From positions 2,005,207-2,069,206 of the forward strand of contig NZ_KB905466.1 of assembly GCF_000381365.1 (NCBI RefSeq): 64,000 bases of DNA, given 5' to 3'. A program made the position numbers and the translations under genes. The first letter of the stretch is position 1; the number at the start of each line of letters is the position of its first letter. The notes beneath the pieces were generated by a model. It made no database searches. It was not told the DNA's origin and was given only the letters and a program-made list of their open reading frames with translations. Source of the DNA: Bacteroides salyersiae WAL 10018 = DSM 18765 = JCM 12988. GTDB lineage: Bacteria > Bacteroidota > Bacteroidia > Bacteroidales > Bacteroidaceae. This document shows positions 35,834 through 44,235 of the stretch, one piece after another.

Positions 35834-37309
35834 ATGAAACACTATAAATTAAAAGCCATATTGGCCTCATTCTTCATTCTTTATACCACAGGTGTAGGAG
35901 CACAGAATCTCAATTCAAGCTACTTCATGGAAGGTATGACTTATCGCCATCAGCTCAATCCGGCATTCATGGGTGAAAGCAACTATATAAACATGCCGCT
36001 TTTCGTATTGGGTAATTTTAATGTCGGCGTCCAGGGAAATATCGGCGTTAACGATTTCCTTTATAAATACAATCAGAATGGATATAAGCTGACTACATTT
36101 ATGAATCCAAGCGTCAGCAATAGTGAGTTCTTAAGCAACCTACACACCAACAATCATCTAAGCATGAATTTGAGCATGCCGATCATTGCATTCGGCTTCC
36201 GGGGCTTTGGTGGTTTTAATACATTTGAAATAGGATTCCGCTCCAATACTTCTATCAATCTGCCTTATGGACTCTTTGATTTCATGAAGACAGGAATGAG
36301 CAATGAAGCCGGTAGTCACTACACTGTAGAAGATCTGACCGTACGCTCTAATAACTATGCAGAGGTAGCCTTAGGGCATTCTCACGAAATCATCAAAGAC
36401 CGCTTAACGATCGGTGCTAAAGTCAAATTTTTGGTAGGAGGCGCCAATGCAGAAGCCAAAATTAAAAAGATGGATATCACCATGGGACAAGATGAATGGC
36501 TCATCGATGCAGAGGGACAATTAGAAGGATCACTAAAGGGTGGTTATTTTGAAAGCAAAGAGCCGGACGAAAATGGCAAGCCCGGTGAAATTGACGGTTT
36601 CGATATTGATGGTCCCGGCATAGGCGGTTTTGGTGTCGGATTCGATCTGGGTGCTGTATACAAAATGGATGACTTTGTAGAAGGATTGACGCTATCTGCA
36701 GCTTTGCTGGATTTGGGTTTCATCAAATGGAATAACGGATTAAAGGCTAAAATGATACATAGTTACACTTTTAAAGGATTTGAAAACCCGATTGCCGTAA
36801 AACCGGACGAAGGCCAGCCAGGTGATATCGACGACGAATTAGATAACTTGGGAGACCAATTCGAAGAATTCATCAAATTCCGCGATGAAGGTACAGTTAG
36901 CAGCCGTACTACTAAATTGGCAACAACAATGAATATCGGAGCAGAATACGTTCTTCCTTATTATAAAAACTTGAAATTCGGTCTGCTTTCATCCACTCAC
37001 TTTAACAAACCGTTCACATGGTCGGAAGCACGCCTTTCTGCCAATGTTGCTCCGGTAAGATGGTTTGAAGCTTCCGTCAACTATGCAATAAGCAGCTTTG
37101 GTTCATCGTTAGGATGGGTATTGAATTTCCATCCGAACGGATTCAACTTCTTCATTGGAACAGACCATATGATTACCAAAGTTACACCGCAATATGTACC
37201 TGTAGGCAATGCTAATGCAAATGTAAGTTTGGGATTCAATATTACTTGGGGAAAGAAGAAGGCCAAAAAAGTTGTAAAGACTACTACAACTACAATATCA
37301 GAATTCTAA
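35834..37309 (+). CDS. DUF5723 family outer-membrane protein
   Basis: A 491-residue protein with signal peptide [19 protein letters not shown]...GAQ and a mature part full of alternating aromatic/polar strands ([37 protein letters not shown]), typical of an outer-membrane beta-barrel. The N-terminal [20 protein letters not shown] is characteristic of DUF5723. I chose the ATG at 35834 for a proper signal peptide; ATG 35813 and TTG 35807 are in frame upstream. Function is unknown; it is paired with the lipoprotein gene before it. Its 3' end overlaps the convergent rnhB by 12 bp. Confidence 0.82.
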   Translation: MKHYKLKAILASFFILYTTGVGAQNLNSSYFMEGMTYRHQLNPAFMGESNYINMPLFVLGNFNVGVQGNIGVNDFLYKYNQNGYKLTTFMNPSVSNSEFLSNLHTNNHLSMNLSMPIIAFGFRGFGGFNTFEIGFRSNTSINLPYGLFDFMKTGMSNEAGSHYTVEDLTVRSNNYAEVALGHSHEIIKDRLTIGAKVKFLVGGANAEAKIKKMDITMGQDEWLIDAEGQLEGSLKGGYFESKEPDENGKPGEIDGFDIDGPGIGGFGVGFDLGAVYKMDDFVEGLTLSAALLDLGFIKWNNGLKAKMIHSYTFKGFENPIAVKPDEGQPGDIDDELDNLGDQFEEFIKFRDEGTVSSRTTKLATTMNIGAEYVLPYYKNLKFGLLSSTHFNKPFTWSEARLSANVAPVRWFEASVNYAISSFGSSLGWVLNFHPNGFNFFIGTDHMITKVTPQYVPVGNANANVSLGFNITWGKKKAKKVVKTTTTTISEF

Positions 37310-37900
37310 AGACAACTGACCATCTCCTAAGAGATTAAAAGTCATTCGATGATAAGGAGAGACACCGTGTTCTACGATAGCAGCACGGTGTTTTTTCGTA
37401 GGATATCCTTTATTATGATCCCAATCATAGTAAGGAAACTCTTGGTGCAACCGGTTCATGTAATCATCACGATAGGTCTTGGCTAAAATGGATGCTGCTG
37501 CAATAGAAAGATATTTTCCATCCCCTTTTACCACCGTCGTATGAGGGATTTCCAGATATTTCTTGAAACGATTCCCATCAATCAGCAAATGTTCAGGACG
37601 TACCTTCAACTGATCTATCGCCCGATGCATAGCAAGAAAAGAAGCATTAAGAATATTTATCTCATCAACTTCTTCGGGAGAAACAACTCCTACCGCCCAA
37701 GCAACAGCCTCTTTCTCTATCACCTCACGCAATGTATAACGTTGCTTTTCGGTGAGTTGCTTAGAATCATTCAACAGTTCATTCCTAAAGTCTTGTGGAA
37801 GAATAACAGCAGCAGCATAGACAGAACCGGCCAAACACCCCCGACCAGCCTCATCACAACCGGCTTCTATTGTATCTCCATTCAAATACGGTAATAACAT
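37298..37900 (-). CDS. rnhB: Ribonuclease HII
   Basis: RNase HII cuts the RNA strand of RNA-DNA hybrids and single ribonucleotides in DNA. The 200-residue protein begins [21 protein letters not shown] (Asp and Glu of the DEAGRG catalytic motif), with LLIDGNRF and [16 protein letters not shown] downstream, all standard. I chose the ATG at 37900; a longer start at 38035 would cross the terminator and promoter between this gene and the lipocalin-like gene. Its 3' end overlaps the convergent DUF5723 gene by 12 bp, so there is no room for a terminator between them. Confidence 0.95.
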   Translation of the reverse strand: MLLPYLNGDTIEAGCDEAGRGCLAGSVYAAAVILPQDFRNELLNDSKQLTEKQRYTLREVIEKEAVAWAVGVVSPEEVDEINILNASFLAMHRAIDQLKVRPEHLLIDGNRFKKYLEIPHTTVVKGDGKYLSIAAASILAKTYRDDYMNRLHQEFPYYDWDHNKGYPTKKHRAAIVEHGVSPYHRMTFNLLGDGQLSLEF

Positions 37901-37929
37901 AATCGTTTTATTATAACTTAAAAACCGTA

Positions 37930-37937
37930 CAAAGATA
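37930..37937 (-). promoter_or_regulatory. -7 box for rnhB
   Basis: TATCTTTG on the minus strand, 30 bp before the rnhB start. The expected -33 region overlaps the upstream terminator and is not well conserved. Confidence 0.55.
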
Positions 37938-37943
37938 AGAGAA

Positions 37944-37976
37944 TAAAAAAAGGATGCCGAGAAAAAGCATCCTTTT
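37944..37976 (-). terminator. Terminator after the lipocalin-like gene
   Basis: On the minus strand AAAAGGATGC and GCATCCTTTT pair around TTTTTCTCG and are followed by further T residues. Confidence 0.85.
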
Positions 37977-37997
37977 ATATTGAACATAGTTCTAAAA

Positions 37998-38417
37998 TTA
38001 TATTTTTTGGAAAGTAGATTTGTCATAGTATTCATAGTCGGAATCTTTCTCTGATGACTCCAATATCAATTCAGAATCAGTCAGTTTCAGAACTGTGTAA
38101 ACTTCATTATCTTCAGAATCATCATCATAGGCATAAATTATAGTCAACTTATCACCTTCCAATTTCCATTTTCCGGTATCACCATCAGCAACTACCGTAC
38201 CATCTTCATTGAATGTAACTGTAAAATCCCCTTCTTCATTCCATTCATCATTATACTCTGGATTATTTGCATACTTTTCATATCCTTCCGACCAAGTGCA
38301 TTGCCATTTACCTACCAAAGTATCTCTTCCTCCTATCTCATCATCATCGCCACAAGAAATAAGACTTACACTCATAATAGCAAACAACATAAAAGATAAA
38401 AACTTCAAGTTTTTCAT
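37998..38417 (-). CDS. Lipocalin-like lipoprotein
   Basis: A 139-residue lipoprotein with lipobox SLISC (Cys22) followed by GDDDE. The mature domain has the short beta-strand pattern of Bacteroidetes lipocalin-like domains: [35 protein letters not shown] and [13 protein letters not shown]. Such proteins bind unknown ligands or act as envelope proteins; no specific role can be read. I chose the ATG at 38417 (MKNLKFL); one at 38426 is also possible. The gene has its own promoter and terminator. Confidence 0.8.
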   Translation of the reverse strand: MKNLKFLSFMLFAIMSVSLISCGDDDEIGGRDTLVGKWQCTWSEGYEKYANNPEYNDEWNEEGDFTVTFNEDGTVVADGDTGKWKLEGDKLTIIYAYDDDSEDNEVYTVLKLTDSELILESSEKDSDYEYYDKSTFQKI

Positions 38418-38536
38418 ATATAACAACTATTTTTCGCTTATGGCTCTCACTTTCAGCATTCATTAATAAAACATAGCACAAGAGCCTTTAAAGAGAATAT
38501 TTCTCTCTAACATGCCATTAAATAAATTATAATTCA

Positions 38537-38565
38537 CAAAGATAAAGCTATTATAAACAACCAAA
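38537..38565 (-). promoter_or_regulatory. Promoter of the lipocalin-like gene
   Basis: On the minus strand TTTG (38565-38562) and TATCTTTG (38544-38537) are 17 nt apart; the leader would be about 110 nt. Confidence 0.6.
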
Positions 38566-38689
38566 AAATACAAAAATAGCTAAACAAGAATATTTTGCAA
38601 AATAATGTGATTATTCAACATAAAAAAGTGATTATCTTGCAAAAAAAATCAGTGACCGATTATTATCAGATGAAACGATATAATAAAAT

Positions 38690-38726
38690 AGTGGCGACTA
38701 AATGTATTTTCATTCAGCCGCCACTA
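38690..38726 (-). terminator. Terminator after hppA
   Basis: On the minus strand TAGTGGCGGCTGAATG pairs with CATTTAGTCGCCACTA (14 of 16 positions) and TTTTATTA follows. Confidence 0.8.
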
Positions 38727-38743
38727 CCCTATATTTTTTAATT

Positions 38744-40948
38744 TTAGAATATGCTCCAAGCAACTGTTAAGCCTGCCATTACAATGGCTACCATACTCAT
38801 AAGCTTGATTAAAATATTCAGACTCGGTCCGGAAGTATCTTTAAATGGATCACCCACCGTATCCCCCACGACAGTTGCCTTATGAACCTCACTCCCTTTA
38901 CCGCCAAAGTTACCTTCTTCCACATACTTTTTGGCATTGTCCCAAGCTCCTCCGGCATTAGCCATGAAGATAGCCAACACAAAACCACTGCTCAAACCAC
39001 CAATCAACAACCCAACGACTCCGGTTACCCCAAAGACAACTCCGGTTAGAATAGGGGCTATAATTGCAATAAGTGACGGGATAACCATTTCCCGTTGAGC
39101 ACCTTTGGTAGAGATAGCTACGCAACGTTCATAATCTGGTTCTGCTTCTCCGGTCAAAATTCCTTTTATTTCACGAAATTGACGGCGAACCTCATCAACC
39201 ATATGCCCGGCAGCTCGTCCAACGGCATTCATTGTTAATCCACAGAAGAGAAAAGCCATCATAGAACCAATAAAAATGCCGGAAAGTACCTTAGGATTCA
39301 TCAAGGTAACATCGTAATAGTTCATGAAATCGACAAAAGTAGCATTAGCTGTTGCAATAATATCACCATTTGGCATCGTTAATTCTATGGTACCGAGACG
39401 GGTTAATCCGATGCGTATCTCTTCTATATAAGAAGCAAGCAAAGCAAGTCCGGTCAAAGCAGCAGATCCGATAGCAAAGCCCTTGCCGGTAGCTGCGGTC
39501 GTATTACCCAACGAATCAAGGGCGTCCGTCCGTTTACGGACTTCCTCACCGAGAGCAGACATCTCGGCATTACCACCCGCATTATCTGCAATAGGACCAT
39601 AAGCGTCGGTAGCGAGGGTGATTCCTAAAGTGGAAAGCATGCCGACAGCTGCTATACCGATCCCATAAAGCCCCATGCCGACATTGTCGAAATCAAAACC
39701 GGAAGCAAACAGGAAAGAAGCAATAATACCTACCACCACTGCCAAAACCGGAATAGCCGTGGAAAGCATACCTAAACCAATGCCGGAAATAATAACGGTA
39801 GCAGGCCCTGTCTTACCGCTTTCACTCAATTTCTGTGTCGGACGATAGGATTGTGATGTGTAATATTCGGTAGAACGCCCGATAACAATACCGACGATCA
39901 ATCCCACCACTACAGCACAGGAAATCCACATCCAGTTATCGAGTTGCAACAACCAGAGAATAAAGAAAGTGGCCACAACGATTAAAACAGAACTGAGATT
40001 TGTTCCGAAAGCAAGAGAATTCAAGAGGTCTTTCATTTTGGCATCTTCCTTCGTGCGGACAGAAAAGATACCGATAATGGAAAGTAAAATCCCTACAGCC
40101 GCAATCAACATAGGCGCAATAACTGCTTTGAACTGCATGACTGTATCTCCTGTATGCATAAAAGCGGCGGCTCCCAAAGCAGCAGTAGCCAAAATGGATC
40201 CGCAATAGGATTCATAAAGATCGGCACCCATGCCGGCTACATCACCCACATTATCACCTACATTATCAGCAATTGTAGCCGGATTACGCGGGTCGTCCTC
40301 AGGAATACCAGCCTCGACTTTACCTACCAGATCAGCCCCCACATCGGCTGCTTTGGTGTAAATACCGCCACCCACACGGGCAAACAATGCCTGAGTAGAA
40401 GCACCCATACCAAAAGTAAGCATAGTGGTAGTAATAATGCATAGTTTATGAGTAGGAGTCAATACATCCGCAGGAATGGCCCAATTCAACAGCAGATACC
40501 AGAAAGATATATCAAGAAGGCCGAGACCTACCACCACCAATCCCATCACTGCCCCGCTACGAAATGCAATCCGCAACCCGGCATTCAAAGATTTACGAGC
40601 CGCATTTGCCGTACGGGCAGAGGCATAAGTAGCTGTCTTCATCCCCAAGAATCCCGACAATCCGGAGAAAAAACCTCCTGTAAGAAAAGCAATAGGTACC
40701 CACGCATTCTGTACTTGAAAGCCATAGGCCATAATTGAAAACAATATTACCAAACCGAAGAACACCCACCCCACAATCTTATACTGTTGTTTCAGATAAG
40801 ACATGGCACCTTTGCGCACAGCAGCAGCAATCTTAATCATTTGAGGAGTACCTTCACTCTCTTTCATCATCTGCTTATGAAAATAATAAGCAAAGCAGAG
40901 AGCCAATACAGAGGCGGCCGGAACCAACCAGAAAAGCAAGCTATCCAT
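38744..40948 (-). CDS. hppA: Membrane-bound, K+-dependent pyrophosphatase (Na+ and/or H+ pump)
   Basis: This integral membrane enzyme hydrolyses pyrophosphate and pumps Na+ and/or H+ across the inner membrane. At 734 residues with about 16 hydrophobic segments it fits the family. The substrate site [20 protein letters not shown] (residues ~210-229) and [17 protein letters not shown] are present. The [10 protein letters not shown] segment (residues 481-490) has Ala rather than Lys at the key position, which marks the K+-dependent class that includes Na+-pumping forms. The ion cannot be decided firmly from sequence by eye. It is a single gene with a strong terminator. Confidence 0.94.
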   Translation of the reverse strand: MDSLLFWLVPAASVLALCFAYYFHKQMMKESEGTPQMIKIAAAVRKGAMSYLKQQYKIVGWVFFGLVILFSIMAYGFQVQNAWVPIAFLTGGFFSGLSGFLGMKTATYASARTANAARKSLNAGLRIAFRSGAVMGLVVVGLGLLDISFWYLLLNWAIPADVLTPTHKLCIITTTMLTFGMGASTQALFARVGGGIYTKAADVGADLVGKVEAGIPEDDPRNPATIADNVGDNVGDVAGMGADLYESYCGSILATAALGAAAFMHTGDTVMQFKAVIAPMLIAAVGILLSIIGIFSVRTKEDAKMKDLLNSLAFGTNLSSVLIVVATFFILWLLQLDNWMWISCAVVVGLIVGIVIGRSTEYYTSQSYRPTQKLSESGKTGPATVIISGIGLGMLSTAIPVLAVVVGIIASFLFASGFDFDNVGMGLYGIGIAAVGMLSTLGITLATDAYGPIADNAGGNAEMSALGEEVRKRTDALDSLGNTTAATGKGFAIGSAALTGLALLASYIEEIRIGLTRLGTIELTMPNGDIIATANATFVDFMNYYDVTLMNPKVLSGIFIGSMMAFLFCGLTMNAVGRAAGHMVDEVRRQFREIKGILTGEAEPDYERCVAISTKGAQREMVIPSLIAIIAPILTGVVFGVTGVVGLLIGGLSSGFVLAIFMANAGGAWDNAKKYVEEGNFGGKGSEVHKATVVGDTVGDPFKDTSGPSLNILIKLMSMVAIVMAGLTVAWSIF

Positions 40949-41245
40949 AGAATAAATATTAGAGGTTTAACGAAAGGATAAAAGTATTGATTCTAAATGA
41001 AATAGGCAAATAAAAATTAAAGAAATTTCGATGGTCACACTCTGCTTTCTTTTCGAACGGACTACAATGAAATCATTTCGAACGAGAGAGAGCCTCTCCC
41101 TTGACAATCCGTATTCAACTTGGATCCGATATAACTTTTATTCCACATAGTTTCCCTATCTTCCAAAAAGCGATGTAGCATCATGATTATATCGAACTGA
41201 GGCTATATAGAGACGGCAATCAATAAATTCGTCCTTGTACTGGTT

Positions 41246-41260
41246 TGCAACACAGTTGCA
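41246..41260. promoter_or_regulatory. Palindromic operator candidate (TGCAAC-ACA-GTTGCA)
   Basis: A perfect 6-3-6 inverted repeat, flanked by TGG and CCA that extend the symmetry. It covers the expected -33 region of the ATPase promoter, so a bound repressor would block transcription. The Fur-family protein encoded in the same operon is the natural candidate. Confidence 0.6.
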
Positions 41261-41272
41261 CCACAAATCTCC

Positions 41273-41280
41273 TACCTTTG
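41273..41280 (+). promoter_or_regulatory. -7 box of the metal ATPase operon
   Basis: TACCTTTG, 22 bp before the ATPase start, so the transcript would have almost no leader. Confidence 0.7.
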
Positions 41281-41302
41281 CATCAACAAAAGAAAAAAAG
41301 TC

Positions 41303-43228
41303 ATGGGATGTAATTGTAATCATCACTCCGGTTGTCATATACAGGAGGAAAAGAAGAAGAAAAGTAAAAACCTACCCGTCATTATCAGTCTTATAATGTT
41401 GGGAACGGGAATGGGAATGAATCATTTCGGTTGGTTCACCCTGCCGGGTAGTGCATTGGTATGGTATGCGATCGCCTACCTCATCGCAGGCTGGCCTGTA
41501 TTGCGGGAAGCTTTCGAACAGCTCCGTCAAGGAGATTTTTTCAACGAATTCATGCTGATGGGAATTGCTACCATCGGTGCATTTTGTATCGGCGAATATC
41601 CTGAAGGAGTAGCCGTAATGCTCTTTTACTCCATAGGTGAGGCTTTTCAAGACCGTGCGGTAGGGAATGCACAACGAAATATTAAAGCCCTGTTGGATGT
41701 ACGCCCGGAGACAGCTACCGTGATACGTAACGGGCAGCCCGAAACAGTACATCCAGAAACAGTAAACGTAAATGAACTCATTGAAATAAAAGCCGGAGAA
41801 CGCGTCCCTCTTGACGGAACAATGCAAAACGAACAAGCCTCATTCAATACTGCTGCTTTAACAGGTGAAAGCCGCCCGCGCACCATCCGCAAGGGAGAAC
41901 CGGTACTTGCCGGTATGATTGCCACCGACCGTGTGATACAGCTCATTGTAAGTAAACCATATAATGAAAGTACACTTGCACGAATACTTGTCATGGTACA
42001 GGAAGCAAACGAACGGAAAGCTCCCGTAGAACTGTTCATCCGGAAATTCGCACGCATTTATACACCCATTGTAACCGGATTGGCCGTACTGATTGTTCTG
42101 ATTCCTTTCTTGTACTCACTGGGCATGCCGGCATTCGATTATATATTTAGAGACTGGCTCTATAGAAGTCTGGTATTTCTGGTAATCTCTTGTCCTTGTG
42201 CACTCGTTGTCAGTATCCCGTTAGGATACTTCGGAGGAATCGGAGCCGCTTCTCGCGCGGGTATCCTATTTAAAGGTGGCAACTACCTGGATGCCATCAC
42301 ACAAATAAACACAGTGGTATTCGACAAAACAGGTACGCTGACAAAAGGAGTTTTCGAAGTACAACACGTAGAAAGCGTCTTATCTACCCAAGAAGAATTA
42401 TTACGATACATCGTCTCTGCCGAACAACAGAGCACCCACCCGATAGCCCGCGCCATCAGTGAATATGCCGATAAGAAAGAAATCCCCCTACTCCCCTCTT
42501 CCGCCACAACAGAAATCCCCGGGCATGGGCTGGAAGTATATCTGGACGGACACAAAGTATTGGTAGGAAATCCACGACTGCTCTCCCGTTATCAAATAGC
42601 CTATCCTATGGAATTGAACGCAATAGCAGATACCATTGTTGTCTGTGCTGTCGATGGTGTCTATGCCGGTTATCTGCTGTTATCGGATACTCCGAAAGAA
42701 GATGCCATAACCGCCGTCAAAGAGCTAAAAACATTAAATATTGATAATATACAGATCTTATCTGGAGACAAACAAGCAATTGTTTCTAAATTAGGGACGG
42801 AATTAGGGATATCACAGGCATACGGCGATCTATTACCGGAAGGAAAAGTTGCTCATATTGAAGCATTAAAAACCAATCCCTCCAATCGTATCGCCTTCGT
42901 GGGAGACGGTATCAATGATGCACCTGTACTTGCCATGAGCAATGTCGGCATAGCGATGGGAGGGTTGGGAAGTGACGCGGCTATCGAAACTGCAGATATC
43001 GTTATACAAAACGACCAACCCGCCAAAGTAGTTACCGCCATTCGTATCGGCCGTGCAACGAGACGCATTGTATGGGAGAATATCATTCTCGCTTTCGGGG
43101 TTAAGTTCGCAGTGCTGCTATTAGGCGCTATCGGCATAGCCACCATGTGGGAAGCGGTCTTCGCCGATGTCGGAGTTGCTTTAATCGCAATCCTTAATGC
43201 CATACGGATACAGAAAAAGAAATTCTGA
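41303..43228 (+). CDS. Heavy-metal P1B-type ATPase (probable Zn/Cd/Pb exporter)
   Basis: A 641-residue P1B ATPase. Instead of a full metal-binding domain it has a short Cys/His-rich N-terminus (MGCNCNHHSGCH). The membrane CPC motif is at 297-299, the phosphorylation motif DKTGT at 341-345, the HP motif in STHPIARAI near 375, and GDGINDAPVLA near 533. CPC with an HP motif and this layout fits the Zn2+/Cd2+/Pb2+ export group (ZntA type) more than Cu+ pumps, but this is inference. A Fur-family regulator follows within the operon and a palindromic operator sits at the promoter. Confidence 0.92.
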   Translation: MGCNCNHHSGCHIQEEKKKKSKNLPVIISLIMLGTGMGMNHFGWFTLPGSALVWYAIAYLIAGWPVLREAFEQLRQGDFFNEFMLMGIATIGAFCIGEYPEGVAVMLFYSIGEAFQDRAVGNAQRNIKALLDVRPETATVIRNGQPETVHPETVNVNELIEIKAGERVPLDGTMQNEQASFNTAALTGESRPRTIRKGEPVLAGMIATDRVIQLIVSKPYNESTLARILVMVQEANERKAPVELFIRKFARIYTPIVTGLAVLIVLIPFLYSLGMPAFDYIFRDWLYRSLVFLVISCPCALVVSIPLGYFGGIGAASRAGILFKGGNYLDAITQINTVVFDKTGTLTKGVFEVQHVESVLSTQEELLRYIVSAEQQSTHPIARAISEYADKKEIPLLPSSATTEIPGHGLEVYLDGHKVLVGNPRLLSRYQIAYPMELNAIADTIVVCAVDGVYAGYLLLSDTPKEDAITAVKELKTLNIDNIQILSGDKQAIVSKLGTELGISQAYGDLLPEGKVAHIEALKTNPSNRIAFVGDGINDAPVLAMSNVGIAMGGLGSDAAIETADIVIQNDQPAKVVTAIRIGRATRRIVWENIILAFGVKFAVLLLGAIGIATMWEAVFADVGVALIAILNAIRIQKKKF

Positions 43229-43314
43229 CCTCCTGTGGAAAGATGGAAATTGTTCTATCGGGGAAAGAAAGGTATTCGGGAAAAGTAAAATACCGTAAAA
43301 AAGGAACACTTATT

Positions 43315-43731
43315 ATGGAAGAAGATATTTATTTGAAAAAACTGGCGCAACGGAACATCAAGCCGACTGCCATGCGGTTGCTTATCCTTCGCGCCATGAT
43401 GCAGTTTGACCGTGCTTTCAGCCTGCTCGACCTGGAAACATACTTGGATACAGTGGATAAATCCACACTATCACGTACCATCAACCTCTTTCTGAAACAT
43501 CATCTGATACATGGTATAGACGACGGTTCCGGTTCACTGAAATATGCAGTCTGCGGCAATGAATGTAATTGTGATATTGACGATTTACATGTACACTTTT
43601 ATTGTACAAACTGTCATCGGACATATTGTTTGCGGAATATCCATATACCCACCGTAAGTCTTCCCCAGCACTTTACAGCAGAAAGTATTAACTACGTGAT
43701 AAAAGGATTGTGCGACCATTGTTCACACTAA
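43315..43731 (+). CDS. Fur-family metal-responsive transcriptional regulator
   Basis: A 138-residue Fur-family protein. The N-terminal winged helix includes RNIKPTAMRLLILRAM (helix start) and DKSTLSRTINLFLKHHLI (recognition helix). The C-terminal metal/dimer region has DDLHVHFYCTNCHRTYCL and a final CDHCSH, giving two Cys pairs for structural zinc. CGNECNC near residue 82 adds more possible ligands. I chose the ATG at 43315 because it matches the usual Fur length; 43243 would add 24 unrelated residues. Being downstream of a Zn/Cd-type ATPase, it is probably a Zur/Fur-like sensor for that metal and may regulate its own operon. Confidence 0.88.
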   Translation: MEEDIYLKKLAQRNIKPTAMRLLILRAMMQFDRAFSLLDLETYLDTVDKSTLSRTINLFLKHHLIHGIDDGSGSLKYAVCGNECNCDIDDLHVHFYCTNCHRTYCLRNIHIPTVSLPQHFTAESINYVIKGLCDHCSH

Positions 43732-43760
43732 ATAAAACAAAAAGGTCACACAAAGAGACT

Positions 43761-43860
43761 AAAACTCCCCCGATACCGGCTTTTGAACCGCACTCCAAAA
43801 GTTAACCACGAAACTTTTGGAGTGCAGTTTGATTTCCTGCCTGACAATCGGGGGAGTTTT
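43761..43860. terminator. Two nested perfect hairpins, bidirectional terminator
   Basis: Outer stem: AAAACTCCCCCGAT (43761-43774) with ATCGGGGGAGTTTT (43847-43860), 14 bp perfect. Inner stem: GCACTCCAAAAGTT (43790-43803) with AACTTTTGGAGTGC (43812-43825), also 14 bp perfect. It separates the convergent Fur-type and YbjQ-type genes. Confidence 0.85.
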
Positions 43861-43865
43861 ATATT

Positions 43866-44186
43866 CTATTCGATGGTTACCGCAGTTCCGGTAGCTGTCA
43901 CCATTAGCATGCTTCCGCTACCTCCTACGGTTTCATAATCCAGATCGACACCGATAACGGCATTGGCTCCCAAACGGGCAGCTTGTTCTTCCATCTCTCT
44001 AATTGCCGTATCTTTCGCCTGTCTCAGCACCTCCTCATATGCTCCGGAACGTCCGCCTACAAAATCGCGGATACCCGCCAAAAAATCACGAAACACATTG
44101 GCACCGATAATCGTCTCACCGGAAACGATACCATAATAACGAATTATTCTTTTCCCTTCAATAATGGGAGTGGTTGTTACTAACAT
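43866..44186 (-). CDS. YbjQ/UPF0145 family protein
   Basis: A 106-residue protein of the UPF0145 (YbjQ, 'heavy-metal-binding') family. Family features are the N-terminal [21 protein letters not shown], the [22 protein letters not shown] loop (residues 27-48, shown by [17 protein letters not shown]) and [17 protein letters not shown]. It forms small oligomers in known structures; the biological role is not established. It lies just upstream on the minus strand of the nested terminator, next to the metal ATPase operon; direct involvement in metal handling is only a guess. Confidence 0.92.
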   Translation of the reverse strand: MLVTTTPIIEGKRIIRYYGIVSGETIIGANVFRDFLAGIRDFVGGRSGAYEEVLRQAKDTAIREMEEQAARLGANAVIGVDLDYETVGGSGSMLMVTATGTAVTIE

Positions 44187-44235
44187 ACTCTTTTCTTTTT
44201 TAGTTTACTTGTACCAAATTAGACGTACAAACGAC

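Larger units (their letters stand above)
38427..38743. other. Intergenic region between the lipocalin-like gene and hppA
   Basis: AT-rich; holds the minus-strand promoter of the lipocalin-like gene (38537-38565) and the hppA terminator (38690-38726). No small gene recognised. Confidence 0.5.
40949..41302. other. Intergenic control region of the metal ATPase operon
   Basis: Contains two TTTCGAACG direct repeats (around 41055-41093), a TGCAAC-type palindrome (41246-41260) and the -7 box TACCTTTG (41273-41280). No gene recognised; no clear hppA promoter seen. Confidence 0.55.

Noticed and set aside
37901..38035. N-terminal extension of rnhB
   Set aside because: It would cross both a terminator and the rnhB -7 box and precedes the conserved RNase HII start.
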